Source: Alistipes sp.
Lineage (GTDB): Bacteria; Bacteroidota; Bacteroidia; Bacteroidales; Rikenellaceae
NCBI GenBank assembly: GCA_021201825.1
Contig: JAJQED010000041.1
Location: 62,001-126,000, forward strand
Length of the DNA stretch: 64,000 nucleotides
Direction of reading: 5' to 3'
The first letter of the stretch is position 1. The number at the start of each line of letters is the position of its first letter. A program made the translations under genes and the position numbers. Under the pieces are notes generated by a model, which searched no databases, was not told where the DNA came from, and worked only from the letters and a program-made list of their open reading frames with translations. Below, piece by piece: positions 33,676 through 41,816 of this stretch.

Positions 33676-35265
33676 TTATGTAGTTTCCTGAACTCCCTTG
33701 TCTATCAGGTAATTAGTTGTGAGGGCGGTGAAGCTTTCCACCTGCTCTTTTTCCCACCGGCTGTCCAAACCCCGCTCCCGGGCCACGATACGGGCAACGG
33801 CCGGCGCCGCCTCGATTGCCGCCCTTGCATCCATGAACAGTAACCTGACCCGCCGGGCGAGGATATCTTCGACCGTCATGGCCATCTCGTGGCGCACGGC
33901 CCACGCCACCTCACCGGCCGTATGCGGATAATCCGGGTGGATTGGTTGAGAATAGCGGGGGTCCGACGCGATAAGTTCGCGCACGGCACCGGCGTCGCTG
34001 CCGTAAATATACATATGGTCCGTAAGGTCCGGGTTGGGTTTGTAGCCGTGGATCCGGAGTGTTCTGGTAGCGCATTTCCGTTTGGGTAACAATCCCAGCG
34101 AGATAGCTTTATCGAGGGTATCTTCTGCCATACGGCGATAGGTGGTCCATTTACCGCCCGTGATCGTTATAAGTTTATGGCCGGACACGATTATCTTATG
34201 GGAGCGGGAAATCTCCTTGGTATTCTTGCCTCCGTTCTTGGGTGCGGCGAGGGGCCGCTGGCCTGCGAATACCGAGAGAATATCGGCCCGTGTGGGTTTC
34301 GGGTCCATATACAGACCCGCCGTATTTAATATGAAGTCTATCTCCTCGTCCAGCGGTTTGGGTTCGATCTCGGGTTTTTCCCGAACTATATCGGTCGTGC
34401 CCACAACTACCTTATCGTGCCACGGTACGGCGAAAAGCACACGGCCGTCCGAAGTTTTGGGTATCATAATAGCATAGTCGCTCTGTAGGAATTTCATATC
34501 CAGTACGAGGTGTATTCCCTGGCTGGGAGTGACCATCTTATCGTGAGCCGGGGAGTCCATGGTCATTATGTCGTCCACGAACACGCCGGCGGCATTGATC
34601 ACGCACCGGGCGTTGACGACGAACTCTTCCCCGCCGATATTGTCCCGTACCGTCACCCCGGACACGTTACTGTTCGCGTCATGCAGTATGCCGGTTACGG
34701 TCGTATGGTTCACCGGGCAGCCGCCGTTCTCGACACACGTCTGGGCCAGGTTGATAGCCAGCCGGGAGTCGTCGAACTGGCCGTCATGGTAGATCACCCC
34801 GCCTTTGGGCCCCTGTTTTTTTATGCCCGGAAGCAGTTCAGACACTTTTTTCTTATTGATGTAATAAGACCGGCCGAGGCTCAACCCGCCCCAGGATAGC
34901 ATATCGTAGAATGTCAGCCCGCATGTATAAAGGAAATTGTCGAACAGCGAGTAATTCGATATCACGAACGACTGGTCTTTAACAAGGTGAGGCGCGTTGC
35001 GCCGCAGGCGGCCCCGCTCATGCAGGGCTTCCCGTACCAGCGGTACGTCGCCTTTTTGGAGGTACCTTACCCCGCCGTGTACCAGTTTGGTACTGCGGCT
35101 CGAGGTGGATTTGGCGAAATCGTCCTGTTCGAACAGCGCCACAGAGTAACCCCTCGTAGCCGCATCCACCGCTATACCGAGCCCCGTGGCTCCTCCTCCT
35201 ATAACGGCAACATCCCATATTACGTCCTGGTCCTTTATGGTGTTCAGAATCGAATCCCTTTTCAT
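33676..35265 (-). CDS. glpD: FAD-dependent glycerol-3-phosphate dehydrogenase
   Basis: Oxidises sn-glycerol-3-phosphate to dihydroxyacetone phosphate and passes electrons to quinone at the membrane. The FAD motif VIGGGATGLGIAVDAATRGY is near residues 21-40; SRSTKLVHGGVRYL and the late GGKWTTYRRMAEDTLD are typical of GlpD. At 529 residues it is full length. It is divergent from a DeoR-type regulator with shared regulatory DNA. No glycerol kinase or facilitator gene follows. Confidence 0.92.
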   Translation of the reverse strand: MKRDSILNTIKDQDVIWDVAVIGGGATGLGIAVDAATRGYSVALFEQDDFAKSTSSRSTKLVHGGVRYLQKGDVPLVREALHERGRLRRNAPHLVKDQSFVISNYSLFDNFLYTCGLTFYDMLSWGGLSLGRSYYINKKKVSELLPGIKKQGPKGGVIYHDGQFDDSRLAINLAQTCVENGGCPVNHTTVTGILHDANSNVSGVTVRDNIGGEEFVVNARCVINAAGVFVDDIMTMDSPAHDKMVTPSQGIHLVLDMKFLQSDYAIMIPKTSDGRVLFAVPWHDKVVVGTTDIVREKPEIEPKPLDEEIDFILNTAGLYMDPKPTRADILSVFAGQRPLAAPKNGGKNTKEISRSHKIIVSGHKLITITGGKWTTYRRMAEDTLDKAISLGLLPKRKCATRTLRIHGYKPNPDLTDHMYIYGSDAGAVRELIASDPRYSQPIHPDYPHTAGEVAWAVRHEMAMTVEDILARRVRLLFMDARAAIEAAPAVARIVARERGLDSRWEKEQVESFTALTTNYLIDKGVQETT

Positions 35266-35295
35266 TTCCCTTTTAGAAGTTTATTGTTTATGATT

Positions 35296-35326
35296 CAAAG
35301 ATAATTATTTTAGTTGTGATTCGAAA
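35296..35326 (-). promoter_or_regulatory. promoter of glpD
   Basis: On the minus strand a -7 box TATCTTTG (35296-35303) and a -33 TTTC (35323-35326) are separated by 19 bp; the -33 is one base off consensus. Confidence 0.55.
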
Positions 35327-35341
35327 CTTTTATGCTTTTAT

Positions 35342-35357
35342 ATCAAAATATTTTGAT
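35342..35357. promoter_or_regulatory. 16-bp palindrome between glpD and the DeoR gene
   Basis: ATCAAAATATTTTGAT is a perfect palindrome between the two divergent promoters. It is a candidate operator for the DeoR-family regulator. A pair of TGATTCRAA direct repeats (35291-35299 and 35317-35325) lies in the glpD promoter itself and is a second candidate. Confidence 0.5.
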
Positions 35358-35395
35358 GCGAGGTTTTTGTTTTACGAAAGGTTTAGGTTAATTTT

Positions 35396-35426
35396 TTTGA
35401 TTTGTTTCCATATTATTTTAAATTTG
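35396..35426 (+). promoter_or_regulatory. promoter of the DeoR-type regulator
   Basis: -33 TTTG (35396-35399), 19-bp spacer, -7 box TAAATTTG (35419-35426): an exact match to the Bacteroidota consensus. Transcription should start near 35433, about 50 bases before the ATG at 35485. Confidence 0.7.
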
Positions 35427-35484
35427 TTTGGGAACAAAGGCCGGTTTTTGGCCTGGTTTTAAGTACACCTTAATCAGAACTTTG

Positions 35485-36273
35485 ATGAAAAATCCAGATA
35501 GCGGTTCGGCACTTTCGCTTGCCGAAAGACAGGAGAGGATAATGACCATGCTTCGAGAGATGGGTTCCGTTCCGGTGACGGTGCTGGCCGAGCAGCTAAA
35601 GGTCTCGGACGTCACTATCCGAAAGGACCTTAATAGTCTCGAGAAGAAAAATATGCTCTACCGTTCCCACGGTTCGGCGATCCTGATAAATCCTTATACC
35701 AACGACCGGCATATCAACGAAAAGGAGAAGCAGAACGCCGAGCAGAAACGCGCGATAGGTGCCTATGCCGCTAAATCGGTAATGCCGGACGATACGATTC
35801 TTATCGCCTCGGGAACAACGATGATGGCCTTTGCACGGGAAATTAACGGGGAACAACGCCTGACGGCTATCACATCGGCCCTGAGCGTGGCCATGATCCT
35901 GGCCAAGCATGACAATATCGACGTTATTCAGCTCGGGGGGCCGCTCCGTAACAGTTCCGTTTCTGCTGTGGGCCCGTTCGCCGAACAGATGTTGGCAAAT
36001 TTCACATGCAGTAAATTATTTATCGGGGTGGACGGGATCGACCTGGAATATGGCCTTACCACTACAAACCTGCTGGAAGCCAGTCTTAACCGGGTTATGA
36101 TAAATTCGGTGGAAAAAGTGATAGTGCTTGCGGATTCGAGCAAATTCAGCCGCAAGGGTTTCAGCAAAATATGCGATATAGGCCTTGTTAACCAGGTGAT
36201 TACAGACAGTAATATTAACGAGAGGACCTACCACCTGTTCACCGACGCCGGTATCGAGGTCTCGATCGTCTGA
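35485..36273 (+). CDS. DeoR/GlpR family transcriptional regulator
   Basis: A 262-residue regulator with an N-terminal DeoR helix-turn-helix (SLAERQERIMTMLREMGSVP, then VTVLAEQLKVSDVTIRKDLN) and a C-terminal sugar-phosphate sensing domain (ILIASGTTMMAFA near residue 113; KLFIGVDGIDLEYGLTT). The head-to-head placement with glpD makes a GlpR-like role, sensing glycerol-3-phosphate, the best inference. The start is ATG 35485; the frame opens earlier at a TTG (35428) that lies within the promoter. Confidence 0.86.
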   Translation: MKNPDSGSALSLAERQERIMTMLREMGSVPVTVLAEQLKVSDVTIRKDLNSLEKKNMLYRSHGSAILINPYTNDRHINEKEKQNAEQKRAIGAYAAKSVMPDDTILIASGTTMMAFAREINGEQRLTAITSALSVAMILAKHDNIDVIQLGGPLRNSSVSAVGPFAEQMLANFTCSKLFIGVDGIDLEYGLTTTNLLEASLNRVMINSVEKVIVLADSSKFSRKGFSKICDIGLVNQVITDSNINERTYHLFTDAGIEVSIV

Positions 36274-36311
36274 CATCCGGGCCGGTCATTATGGGGCCGG
36301 ACAGAAAAAGA

Positions 36312-36340
36312 AAACACCTGCAGCTATGCTGCAGGCGTTT
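36312..36340 (-). terminator. terminator of the small repeat protein gene
   Basis: Stem AAACACCTGCAGC (36312-36324) / GCTGCAGGCGTTT (36328-36340), loop TAT. The single non-Watson-Crick position is G-U only in the minus-strand RNA, and the T-rich tail (TTTTCTTTTT) is also on that strand. It lies about 20 bases past the stop of the gene at 36360-36557. Confidence 0.75.
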
Positions 36341-36359
36341 GACTTACCCGAAGATGGGT

Positions 36360-36557
36360 TTATTTTTCGCTTTTGCGTCCACGGTTGGATTCGAAACGAC
36401 CTTCGCTGTCCCTTTTCTGGCCGCTGTGGCTCGAAGAGTTCGAAGAATGAGAGTGTGAGCCACCCCTGTTGTCGTTAGACGATTCGAAACGTCCCTGTGA
36501 GTCGCGTTTTTCATGCTCGGCGTTTGAGCCCCTGCCTGATGATTTTTCGTTTTTCAT
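36360..36557 (-). CDS. small hydrophilic protein with two KRDSxGRFES repeats
   Basis: A 65-residue protein of Lys, Arg, Ser, Asn, Gly, His and Glu, almost without hydrophobic residues, so it is expected to be disordered and cytoplasmic. The motif KRDSQGRFES (residues 17-26) returns as KRDSEGRFES (48-57), separated by a Ser/His-rich linker. It reminds me of small stress proteins with KGG-type repeats, but I do not recognise the family and claim no function. A clear terminator follows the stop, supporting that it is an expressed gene. Confidence 0.6.
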   Translation of the reverse strand: MKNEKSSGRGSNAEHEKRDSQGRFESSNDNRGGSHSHSSNSSSHSGQKRDSEGRFESNRGRKSEK

Positions 36558-36708
36558 AACAGTTTTTTTTAATTATTAAATACATTACGGGACAGGTGCA
36601 AGATTGCATACTGTTCCTGTAGATAATAACTATCAAAACGCAGGCCAAACAAAAAGCCGGGTAGAATCAAAATAAAGGTCGGGTAAATAAAACTAAAAGG
36701 CACCCGCC

Positions 36709-37920
36709 TTATTTCCACAACGATAGCTGGACGGAATCGGGCCGGGTCTCCGGTTTTTTGGCCTTACCGAAAACGGTACGCCCGCCGTGCTTATATGATT
36801 CGGCCCTCTCCTTGGCAATATGTGCATCGAAAAAATCATCCGGGAAGAAGCCTTTTTCTATCCTGAGGGCCATCTTGTGTAGCCGTTTGAGAGAGTCCGC
36901 TTTATCCTTGTTCCCGATTTTGGCCTGCCTCAGGGAGGTTTCCAGAACGTTTATGGTCTTGTCGTATACCTTGGTCGGCACCGGGAACGGATGCCCGTCC
37001 TTACCCCCGAGGGCAAAGGCGAACCGTGCCGGGTCGCGGAAGCGGGACGGGGTACCGTGGATCACCTCGCTGACAAGGGTCAACGCCTGCACTGTACGGG
37101 GGCCGACCCCCTCGAGAAGCAACAGGGACTCGAAATCCTTGACGTTATGCTCATGGGCCAGCACCAGGGCGGCCCCGAGCCGTTTCATATTTACGTCCGT
37201 TTTACGTACTTCATGGTGTGAGGGAAGTATCAGGGCGGCTTCCCGGAGCATTTTATCCGGGTTTTCCCTGGTAAGGCTTACGAAGGAACTGCGGGTGCTG
37301 TCGGCACTGCCGTCCGTGAGGTTGAGGATCTCGCCGTGGTTCTTGCCGCACACCGAAGCATGTGGTTCGTTAACGAACGAGCCCACGTTTTCCGAGACCC
37401 AGTGGTAGCGCCGGGCCATCCGGGTGGCGCTGTTCATCCCCTGCTGTATTACGGCCCAATGGCCGTCGGCGGTGAGGATGAAAGAATGTAGGTATAGCTG
37501 GTAGCCGTCCTGTACGGCCGTATTGTCCACCTTTGCAGCCAGCTTACTGCAGCGTACAAGGCTGGCCCCGTCCAGGCCGGTACGCATGGCTATCTGCCGC
37601 AATTCGTCCGGGGTGCGCAGGGAATACTTTCCCCGGCCGCCGCACAGGTAAATCCCGAGCTCGGACGACCGCTCGTTTACCGACCGCTTCAATGCTCCCA
37701 TCACAGAGGTGGTTATGCCGGAAGAGTGCCAGTCCATCCCCATGACACAACCAAGGGCCTGGAACCAATGCGGGTCGCCCATCCTGCGAAGGAATTCCGC
37801 CCGCCCGTATTCCGTTACCACCGCTTCCGTGATCGCTACCCCGAGCCTGCTCATCCTCTCGGCCAGCCATTGCGGCACTTTGCCGTAATGCAGCGGCAAA
37901 TCTGCGTACGCCCTCCCCAT
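36709..37920 (-). CDS. DUF763 protein
   Basis: A 403-residue cytoplasmic protein of the DUF763 family, widespread in bacteria and archaea and without an established function. Family blocks visible are ADLPLHYGKVPQWLAERM at the start, MDWHSSGITTSVMGALK near residue 65, and a helix-hairpin-helix-like LLLLEGVGPRTVQALTLVSE near residue 267, which hints at nucleic-acid contact. The early residues GRAYADLPLHYGK agree with the usual start. It stands alone between the small repeat protein and the GH125 gene. Confidence 0.82.
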   Translation of the reverse strand: MGRAYADLPLHYGKVPQWLAERMSRLGVAITEAVVTEYGRAEFLRRMGDPHWFQALGCVMGMDWHSSGITTSVMGALKRSVNERSSELGIYLCGGRGKYSLRTPDELRQIAMRTGLDGASLVRCSKLAAKVDNTAVQDGYQLYLHSFILTADGHWAVIQQGMNSATRMARRYHWVSENVGSFVNEPHASVCGKNHGEILNLTDGSADSTRSSFVSLTRENPDKMLREAALILPSHHEVRKTDVNMKRLGAALVLAHEHNVKDFESLLLLEGVGPRTVQALTLVSEVIHGTPSRFRDPARFAFALGGKDGHPFPVPTKVYDKTINVLETSLRQAKIGNKDKADSLKRLHKMALRIEKGFFPDDFFDAHIAKERAESYKHGGRTVFGKAKKPETRPDSVQLSLWK

Positions 37921-37948
37921 ATCTCTCTGCTCCTGTCGTTATTTAAAA

Positions 37949-37999
37949 TTTCTGGGAACCGGAAGAAGACGTGTTGACGTCGCTCCCGGTTCCCAGAAA
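37949..37999 (-). terminator. long hairpin terminator of the GH125 gene
   Basis: A 14-bp perfect stem, TTTCTGGGAACCGG (37949-37962) with CCGGTTCCCAGAAA (37986-37999), enclosing a smaller GACGT-GTTG-ACGTC hairpin. On the minus strand it is followed by a short TTTT run. Confidence 0.65.
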
Positions 38000-38043
38000 A
38001 ATGTTTGTTGATATATCCACGGGCCGTATGGCCCGGTACGGTA

Positions 38044-39528
38044 TTATTGAATAGAGTTCAGCAGGTCCGTCTTACCCTCGTTAACCAATTTGAGGATAAG
38101 CTCCCCGAACAGGGTGTTCTGCCATGCGAACCATTCACGCGTGAAATTATACGGGTTGTCCTTGTGGAAAGATTCGTGCATGAAGCCCGTATCTGCGTCG
38201 GTAGCCATAAGCATTTCTATGCATTGCTTGATCTCCTGGTCGTCCGTACTGGTAAACGCTTTCATCATGATACTCATTGGCCAAACCATGTCCATCCCGA
38301 TGTGCGGGCCGCCGATACCCTCGCCGGCGGTGCCTTTGAAGAAGTACGGATTGTCGAGGCTCCATACGAAATTGCGGGTGTTCTGATAAAGCGGGTCCTT
38401 CACATCCAGATCACCGAGGTAGGCAAGGGCCAGCAGGCTCGGTACGTTGGCGTCGTCCATCAGGAAGTGGTTGCCGTAGCCATCCACTTCGAATGCCAGG
38501 ATTTTGCCGTATTTGGGGTGGTCCACGATAGCGTATTCATACAGCGCTTTTTCCACTTCGTCCGCCAAAGCGGTGCATTCTGCTACAAGGTCCATACGGT
38601 TATTTACCGTGGTGAGTATCTCGGCTGCTTTGCGTAAAGAGGTCACTGCGAAGAAATTCGACGGTACAAGGAACTGGAACGTTGTGGCATCGTCCGAGGG
38701 ACGGAATGCGGAGCATATCAGGCCCACGGGGTTAACCGGGTTGCCCAACCCGTCGTTACACATCGTATCCAGCTGGCGGTCGGTCACGCGGGTGAAAGAG
38801 TATTTACCCCGGTTCTCTTTTTTCTGCTGGTCCCGGAACGTAGCCAGGATGTTCTCCATGGCTTCCAGCCACAGGTCGTCGAATACGGAAGAATCACCGG
38901 TGGTTTTCCAATAATGATAAGCCAGGCGCAGGGGATAACACAGCGAATCAATCTCCCATTTGCGCTCGTGCAGTTCCGGTTTCATATCCGTATTGTCGCT
39001 CATCCACTGGTGGTCCGGGTTAGGATCGTGCGGATCGAGGAACGCATTGGCATACGGGTCGATATTGATACAGATAAACTGCCTGCGGAGCAGGCCGGCG
39101 ATCATGGCTTTAAGCTCCTGGTCGCCGTTGGCAAGCTGCACATACGGCCAAACCTGGGCACTGGAGTCCCTCAGCCACATGGCATGGATATCCCCGGTAT
39201 ATACTACCGTGTCGTCTTTGCCGTCCGTCTTGCGGTATCGTACGGTGGTATCTATCGTATTGGGGAAACAATTCTCGAACATCCACCTCAGTTTGGCGTT
39301 CGTAAGCACCGCTTTGACCCTCTCTATCTCCTGTTCGACGGCGGTCGAGGAAAAATACCTCTCGTCCTTGGCCGGGCGCTGGGTAACGGTATAATCCGGC
39401 TCCCCCGCAAGGAGCTCCATGCGGGTATGGTCCGCCGGCATGATATCCTGAACGTGCACCGTCATGGCCGACAGGGAAGTAGCCGCCAGTAGCGGAAGCG
39501 CTGTTAATGCAATTAATTTTTTCTTCAT
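38044..39528 (-). CDS. GH125 exo-alpha-1,6-mannosidase
   Basis: A secreted glycoside hydrolase of 494 residues, family GH125 (metal-independent exo-alpha-1,6-mannosidases). It begins with a signal peptide (MKKKLIALTALPLLAATSLS). Family features are the DIHAMWLRDSSAQVWPYVQL motif near residue 134, WMSDNTDMKPELHERKWEID near 194, and the closing GFMHESFHKDNPYNFTREWF. In gut bacteria such enzymes act on mannans or N-glycan mannose. No SusC/SusD pair is near, so it is not part of a standard polysaccharide utilisation locus in this window. Confidence 0.9.
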   Translation of the reverse strand: MKKKLIALTALPLLAATSLSAMTVHVQDIMPADHTRMELLAGEPDYTVTQRPAKDERYFSSTAVEQEIERVKAVLTNAKLRWMFENCFPNTIDTTVRYRKTDGKDDTVVYTGDIHAMWLRDSSAQVWPYVQLANGDQELKAMIAGLLRRQFICINIDPYANAFLDPHDPNPDHQWMSDNTDMKPELHERKWEIDSLCYPLRLAYHYWKTTGDSSVFDDLWLEAMENILATFRDQQKKENRGKYSFTRVTDRQLDTMCNDGLGNPVNPVGLICSAFRPSDDATTFQFLVPSNFFAVTSLRKAAEILTTVNNRMDLVAECTALADEVEKALYEYAIVDHPKYGKILAFEVDGYGNHFLMDDANVPSLLALAYLGDLDVKDPLYQNTRNFVWSLDNPYFFKGTAGEGIGGPHIGMDMVWPMSIMMKAFTSTDDQEIKQCIEMLMATDADTGFMHESFHKDNPYNFTREWFAWQNTLFGELILKLVNEGKTDLLNSIQ

Positions 39529-39646
39529 ATCTCTCAGTTAAGATTCACGATGCTAAAATAACACTTTAACTTAAAATCCGGAAACCCCGCCGTCCCTTTA
39601 CGCCAGAATAGCCTGATTTTTGAACGGTAATACGTAAAAGAATATT

Positions 39647-39934
39647 ATGGCGGACAATTTCGAAGACCGATACTGGAACGACGACTATGTTCCTGACCCG
39701 GATGTCTTCTCGGACGAGGACGACAGGGGCACCGGGTTTATCATGCAGTACGATTATGACGATCAGCAGTTCTACAACAGCGACTGCGGCTGCCGCATCG
39801 ACAGTACGTTCGACGACAAACTACCGGATGAGGTGGAGGCTATGGACGAATGGGTCGAACGGGGATTCGTGGATGTTATGGACGACCATAACCCCGACCC
39901 GAACCTTTATCCTCCGGAAGATTTCCGTGGTTGA
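39647..39934 (+). CDS. small acidic hypothetical protein
   Basis: A 95-residue protein, about one quarter Asp and Glu, with two adjacent cysteines (DCGCR near residues 47-51). No signal peptide or membrane segment and no family I recognise. An intrinsic terminator at 39940-39961 directly after the stop supports it as a separate transcription unit. Confidence 0.55.
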   Translation: MADNFEDRYWNDDYVPDPDVFSDEDDRGTGFIMQYDYDDQQFYNSDCGCRIDSTFDDKLPDEVEAMDEWVERGFVDVMDDHNPDPNLYPPEDFRG

Positions 39935-39939
39935 TCAAG

Positions 39940-39961
39940 GCGCCCACCGGGCGCTTTTTTT
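39940..39961 (+). terminator. terminator of the small acidic protein gene
   Basis: Stem GCGCCC (39940-39945) / GGGCGC (39949-39954), loop ACC, followed by seven T. Confidence 0.85.
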
Positions 39962-40003
39962 ATGCGTGGTGATTTTATAACTTGCGCGGTAAATAAAAAA
40001 GAG

Positions 40004-40618
40004 ATGGGTAATTTGCGGATCATATTGGCGGCCACATTATTCCTGATGGCCGCAACGCTTCCGGCTGCAGGCCAGAAAAGTGTTGTCACCCAGGACGGTA
40101 TTTTTCCACGGGACGTCGAGATCAGGCGTATTCCCCGCTGGCAGCTGGAGAACGGCATTTGGGAAAAATACCGGCGCGGCGAGTTCGACAATATCAGGCT
40201 TACCTCCCTGAACGGTAACCGTTATATCCTCTCGCGGACTTATGCCGAGGAACACCGCCACCAGCAGGGATCCTACGGTACGGTGCCCGTTTTCGCGTTC
40301 CACTACCATACACATTATTGCGGTGCTGTTTTGAATGCGGATGTTGTGGAGGCCATGAAGAATATCCAGGTGGGCGATACCGTGATGGTCCAGTCACGGA
40401 ATATGCTTTTGGATTACGAGACCGAAGAATTCGAGGAGTTTGCCGAGGCTATACTCGAGCAGGGTCGTACGCGCCGCGATATGTTCTTCCTGTGGGTTTG
40501 TCGTACTAAAAATAAACGCAAAGACGTGATCCGGATAGTAGATACCGGAGACGTAGCTGGATATAGCCTGTTTTATTGGGAGATACCGTATAAAACCTAT
40601 ATGACCCTCTTCGAGTAG
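40004..40618 (+). CDS. exported hypothetical protein
   Basis: A 204-residue protein with an N-terminal signal peptide (MGNLRIILAATLFLMAATLP, then a cleavage site near AGQK). The mature part has no domain I recognise; it has a His-rich stretch (FHYHTHYCG near residue 103) and an Asp/Glu-rich segment (YETEEFEEFAEAILEQ). The start is ATG 40004, with an A/G-rich AAAAAAGAG just upstream; the frame from 39962 lies in the terminator of the previous gene. Confidence 0.6.
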   Translation: MGNLRIILAATLFLMAATLPAAGQKSVVTQDGIFPRDVEIRRIPRWQLENGIWEKYRRGEFDNIRLTSLNGNRYILSRTYAEEHRHQQGSYGTVPVFAFHYHTHYCGAVLNADVVEAMKNIQVGDTVMVQSRNMLLDYETEEFEEFAEAILEQGRTRRDMFFLWVCRTKNKRKDVIRIVDTGDVAGYSLFYWEIPYKTYMTLFE

Positions 40619-40629
40619 CCCGGCCGCAA

Positions 40630-41259
40630 CTATTCGTCTACGGGTTGGAAATTCCGCCTGTAATCCTCCCTCGAGCGCAATATTACATCCAGGGCTGCTT
40701 CACGGGAATAAATCTCGGTAAGCTGTGTTCGGGGTTTGGAATCGGTCGGCAGGTTTTTATAGGTGGTGAAGTAATGTACGAGCCTTTCGACGACCTTGGT
40801 CGGGATTTGCGAAATGTCCGAATAGGTGCTGTATATGGCGTCATTCTCCAGTACGGCTATTATCTTGTCGTCAGCCTTACCGCGGTCCAGTAACCGGAAA
40901 CCGCCGATCGGCCTGGCTTTCACAATGATATCCCCGTGGGTGATATCTTTTTCCGTCAAAACGCATATATCCAGCGGGTCATGGTCCCCCTCTATGTCGT
41001 CCCGTCCGAGTGCCGCATTGGTAACTTCGGCTACCGAGGCTTCGCAGTAGGTCTGCGGGATGAAACCGTAGAGGGCCGGAATGATATTAGAGAATTTCTG
41101 CGGCCTGTCGATCGAGAGGTAACCCGAGCGTTTGTCCACTTCGTATTTGACCGTATCGGTCTGCACTATCTCGATAAAACAGGTCACCAGTTCCGGGAAC
41201 CGGTCGCCGGGTGAAATTCCGTGCCACGGATGGGCTTTGAACCGTTGTACAGTTTTCAT
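40630..41259 (-). CDS. ppa: inorganic pyrophosphatase, family I
   Basis: Hydrolyses pyrophosphate to phosphate in the cytoplasm and so drives biosynthetic reactions. The acidic signature EGDHDPLDICVL near residue 92 supplies the metal ligands, and KYEVDKRSGYLSIDRP fits the N-terminal strand region. Length 209 is a little above the bacterial norm (about 175-180), with an extra N-terminal stretch, MKTVQRFKAHPWHGISPG, seen in some Bacteroidota enzymes. It follows the DUF4377 gene by 9 bases on the minus strand. Confidence 0.9.
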   Translation of the reverse strand: MKTVQRFKAHPWHGISPGDRFPELVTCFIEIVQTDTVKYEVDKRSGYLSIDRPQKFSNIIPALYGFIPQTYCEASVAEVTNAALGRDDIEGDHDPLDICVLTEKDITHGDIIVKARPIGGFRLLDRGKADDKIIAVLENDAIYSTYSDISQIPTKVVERLVHYFTTYKNLPTDSKPRTQLTEIYSREAALDVILRSREDYRRNFQPVDE

Positions 41260-41268
41260 AACTCTATT

Positions 41269-41643
41269 TTACCGTTGGATATGACCCGTATCGGGAATTC
41301 CGTCCGAGTCTTTCATCGCTTTGGATATGATCTCAATTAATTTATACCTGACCGAGGAAGCGTCCATAGGCGGATTGTCCACATACTCACGATGCACGGC
41401 GATAACGTATTCGAATCCCGGCTCATAATCGAAACCACTGATGCCGGAATAGAACAGTTCCCAATCCGCCGCCCCGTCCGGCTTTATCAGCAGGCACCGC
41501 TGTAATGCCACCCCGGAACAGTTGACAGTTTGCGATGCTACCGTCCATATCTCCGTGTAGGGGTCTACGGGTGTTTTGGCCCGAGTGGCAGAACAAGCGT
41601 ATAGAGTTATGCAGCATATGTAAATAACGATGACGGTCCTCAT
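41269..41643 (-). CDS. DUF4377 lipoprotein
   Basis: A 124-residue lipoprotein with lipobox YAC near residue 17. The mature domain has the DUF4377 pattern: a VNCSGVALQRCLLIK block, then DWELFYSGISGFDYEPGFEY and NPPMDASSVRYKLIEIISK. The family is common in Bacteroidota envelopes; function unknown. It lies immediately upstream of ppa on the same strand. Confidence 0.8.
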   Translation of the reverse strand: MRTVIVIYICCITLYACSATRAKTPVDPYTEIWTVASQTVNCSGVALQRCLLIKPDGAADWELFYSGISGFDYEPGFEYVIAVHREYVDNPPMDASSVRYKLIEIISKAMKDSDGIPDTGHIQR

Positions 41644-41816
41644 ATCCCCGATTGTAAAAGTGCGGTAAAAATATATATTCTAAAATGGACTGTCAAGCCC
41701 GGTCCAATAATTATTCCAAGTGCCTACGGATTCCAGACCCGTTATTCCGGTAAGGATTTTGCAATCTCCCTATCGCACCACGGCCCGCCTGCCGGGTATG
41801 AAACTATTGGCAACGG

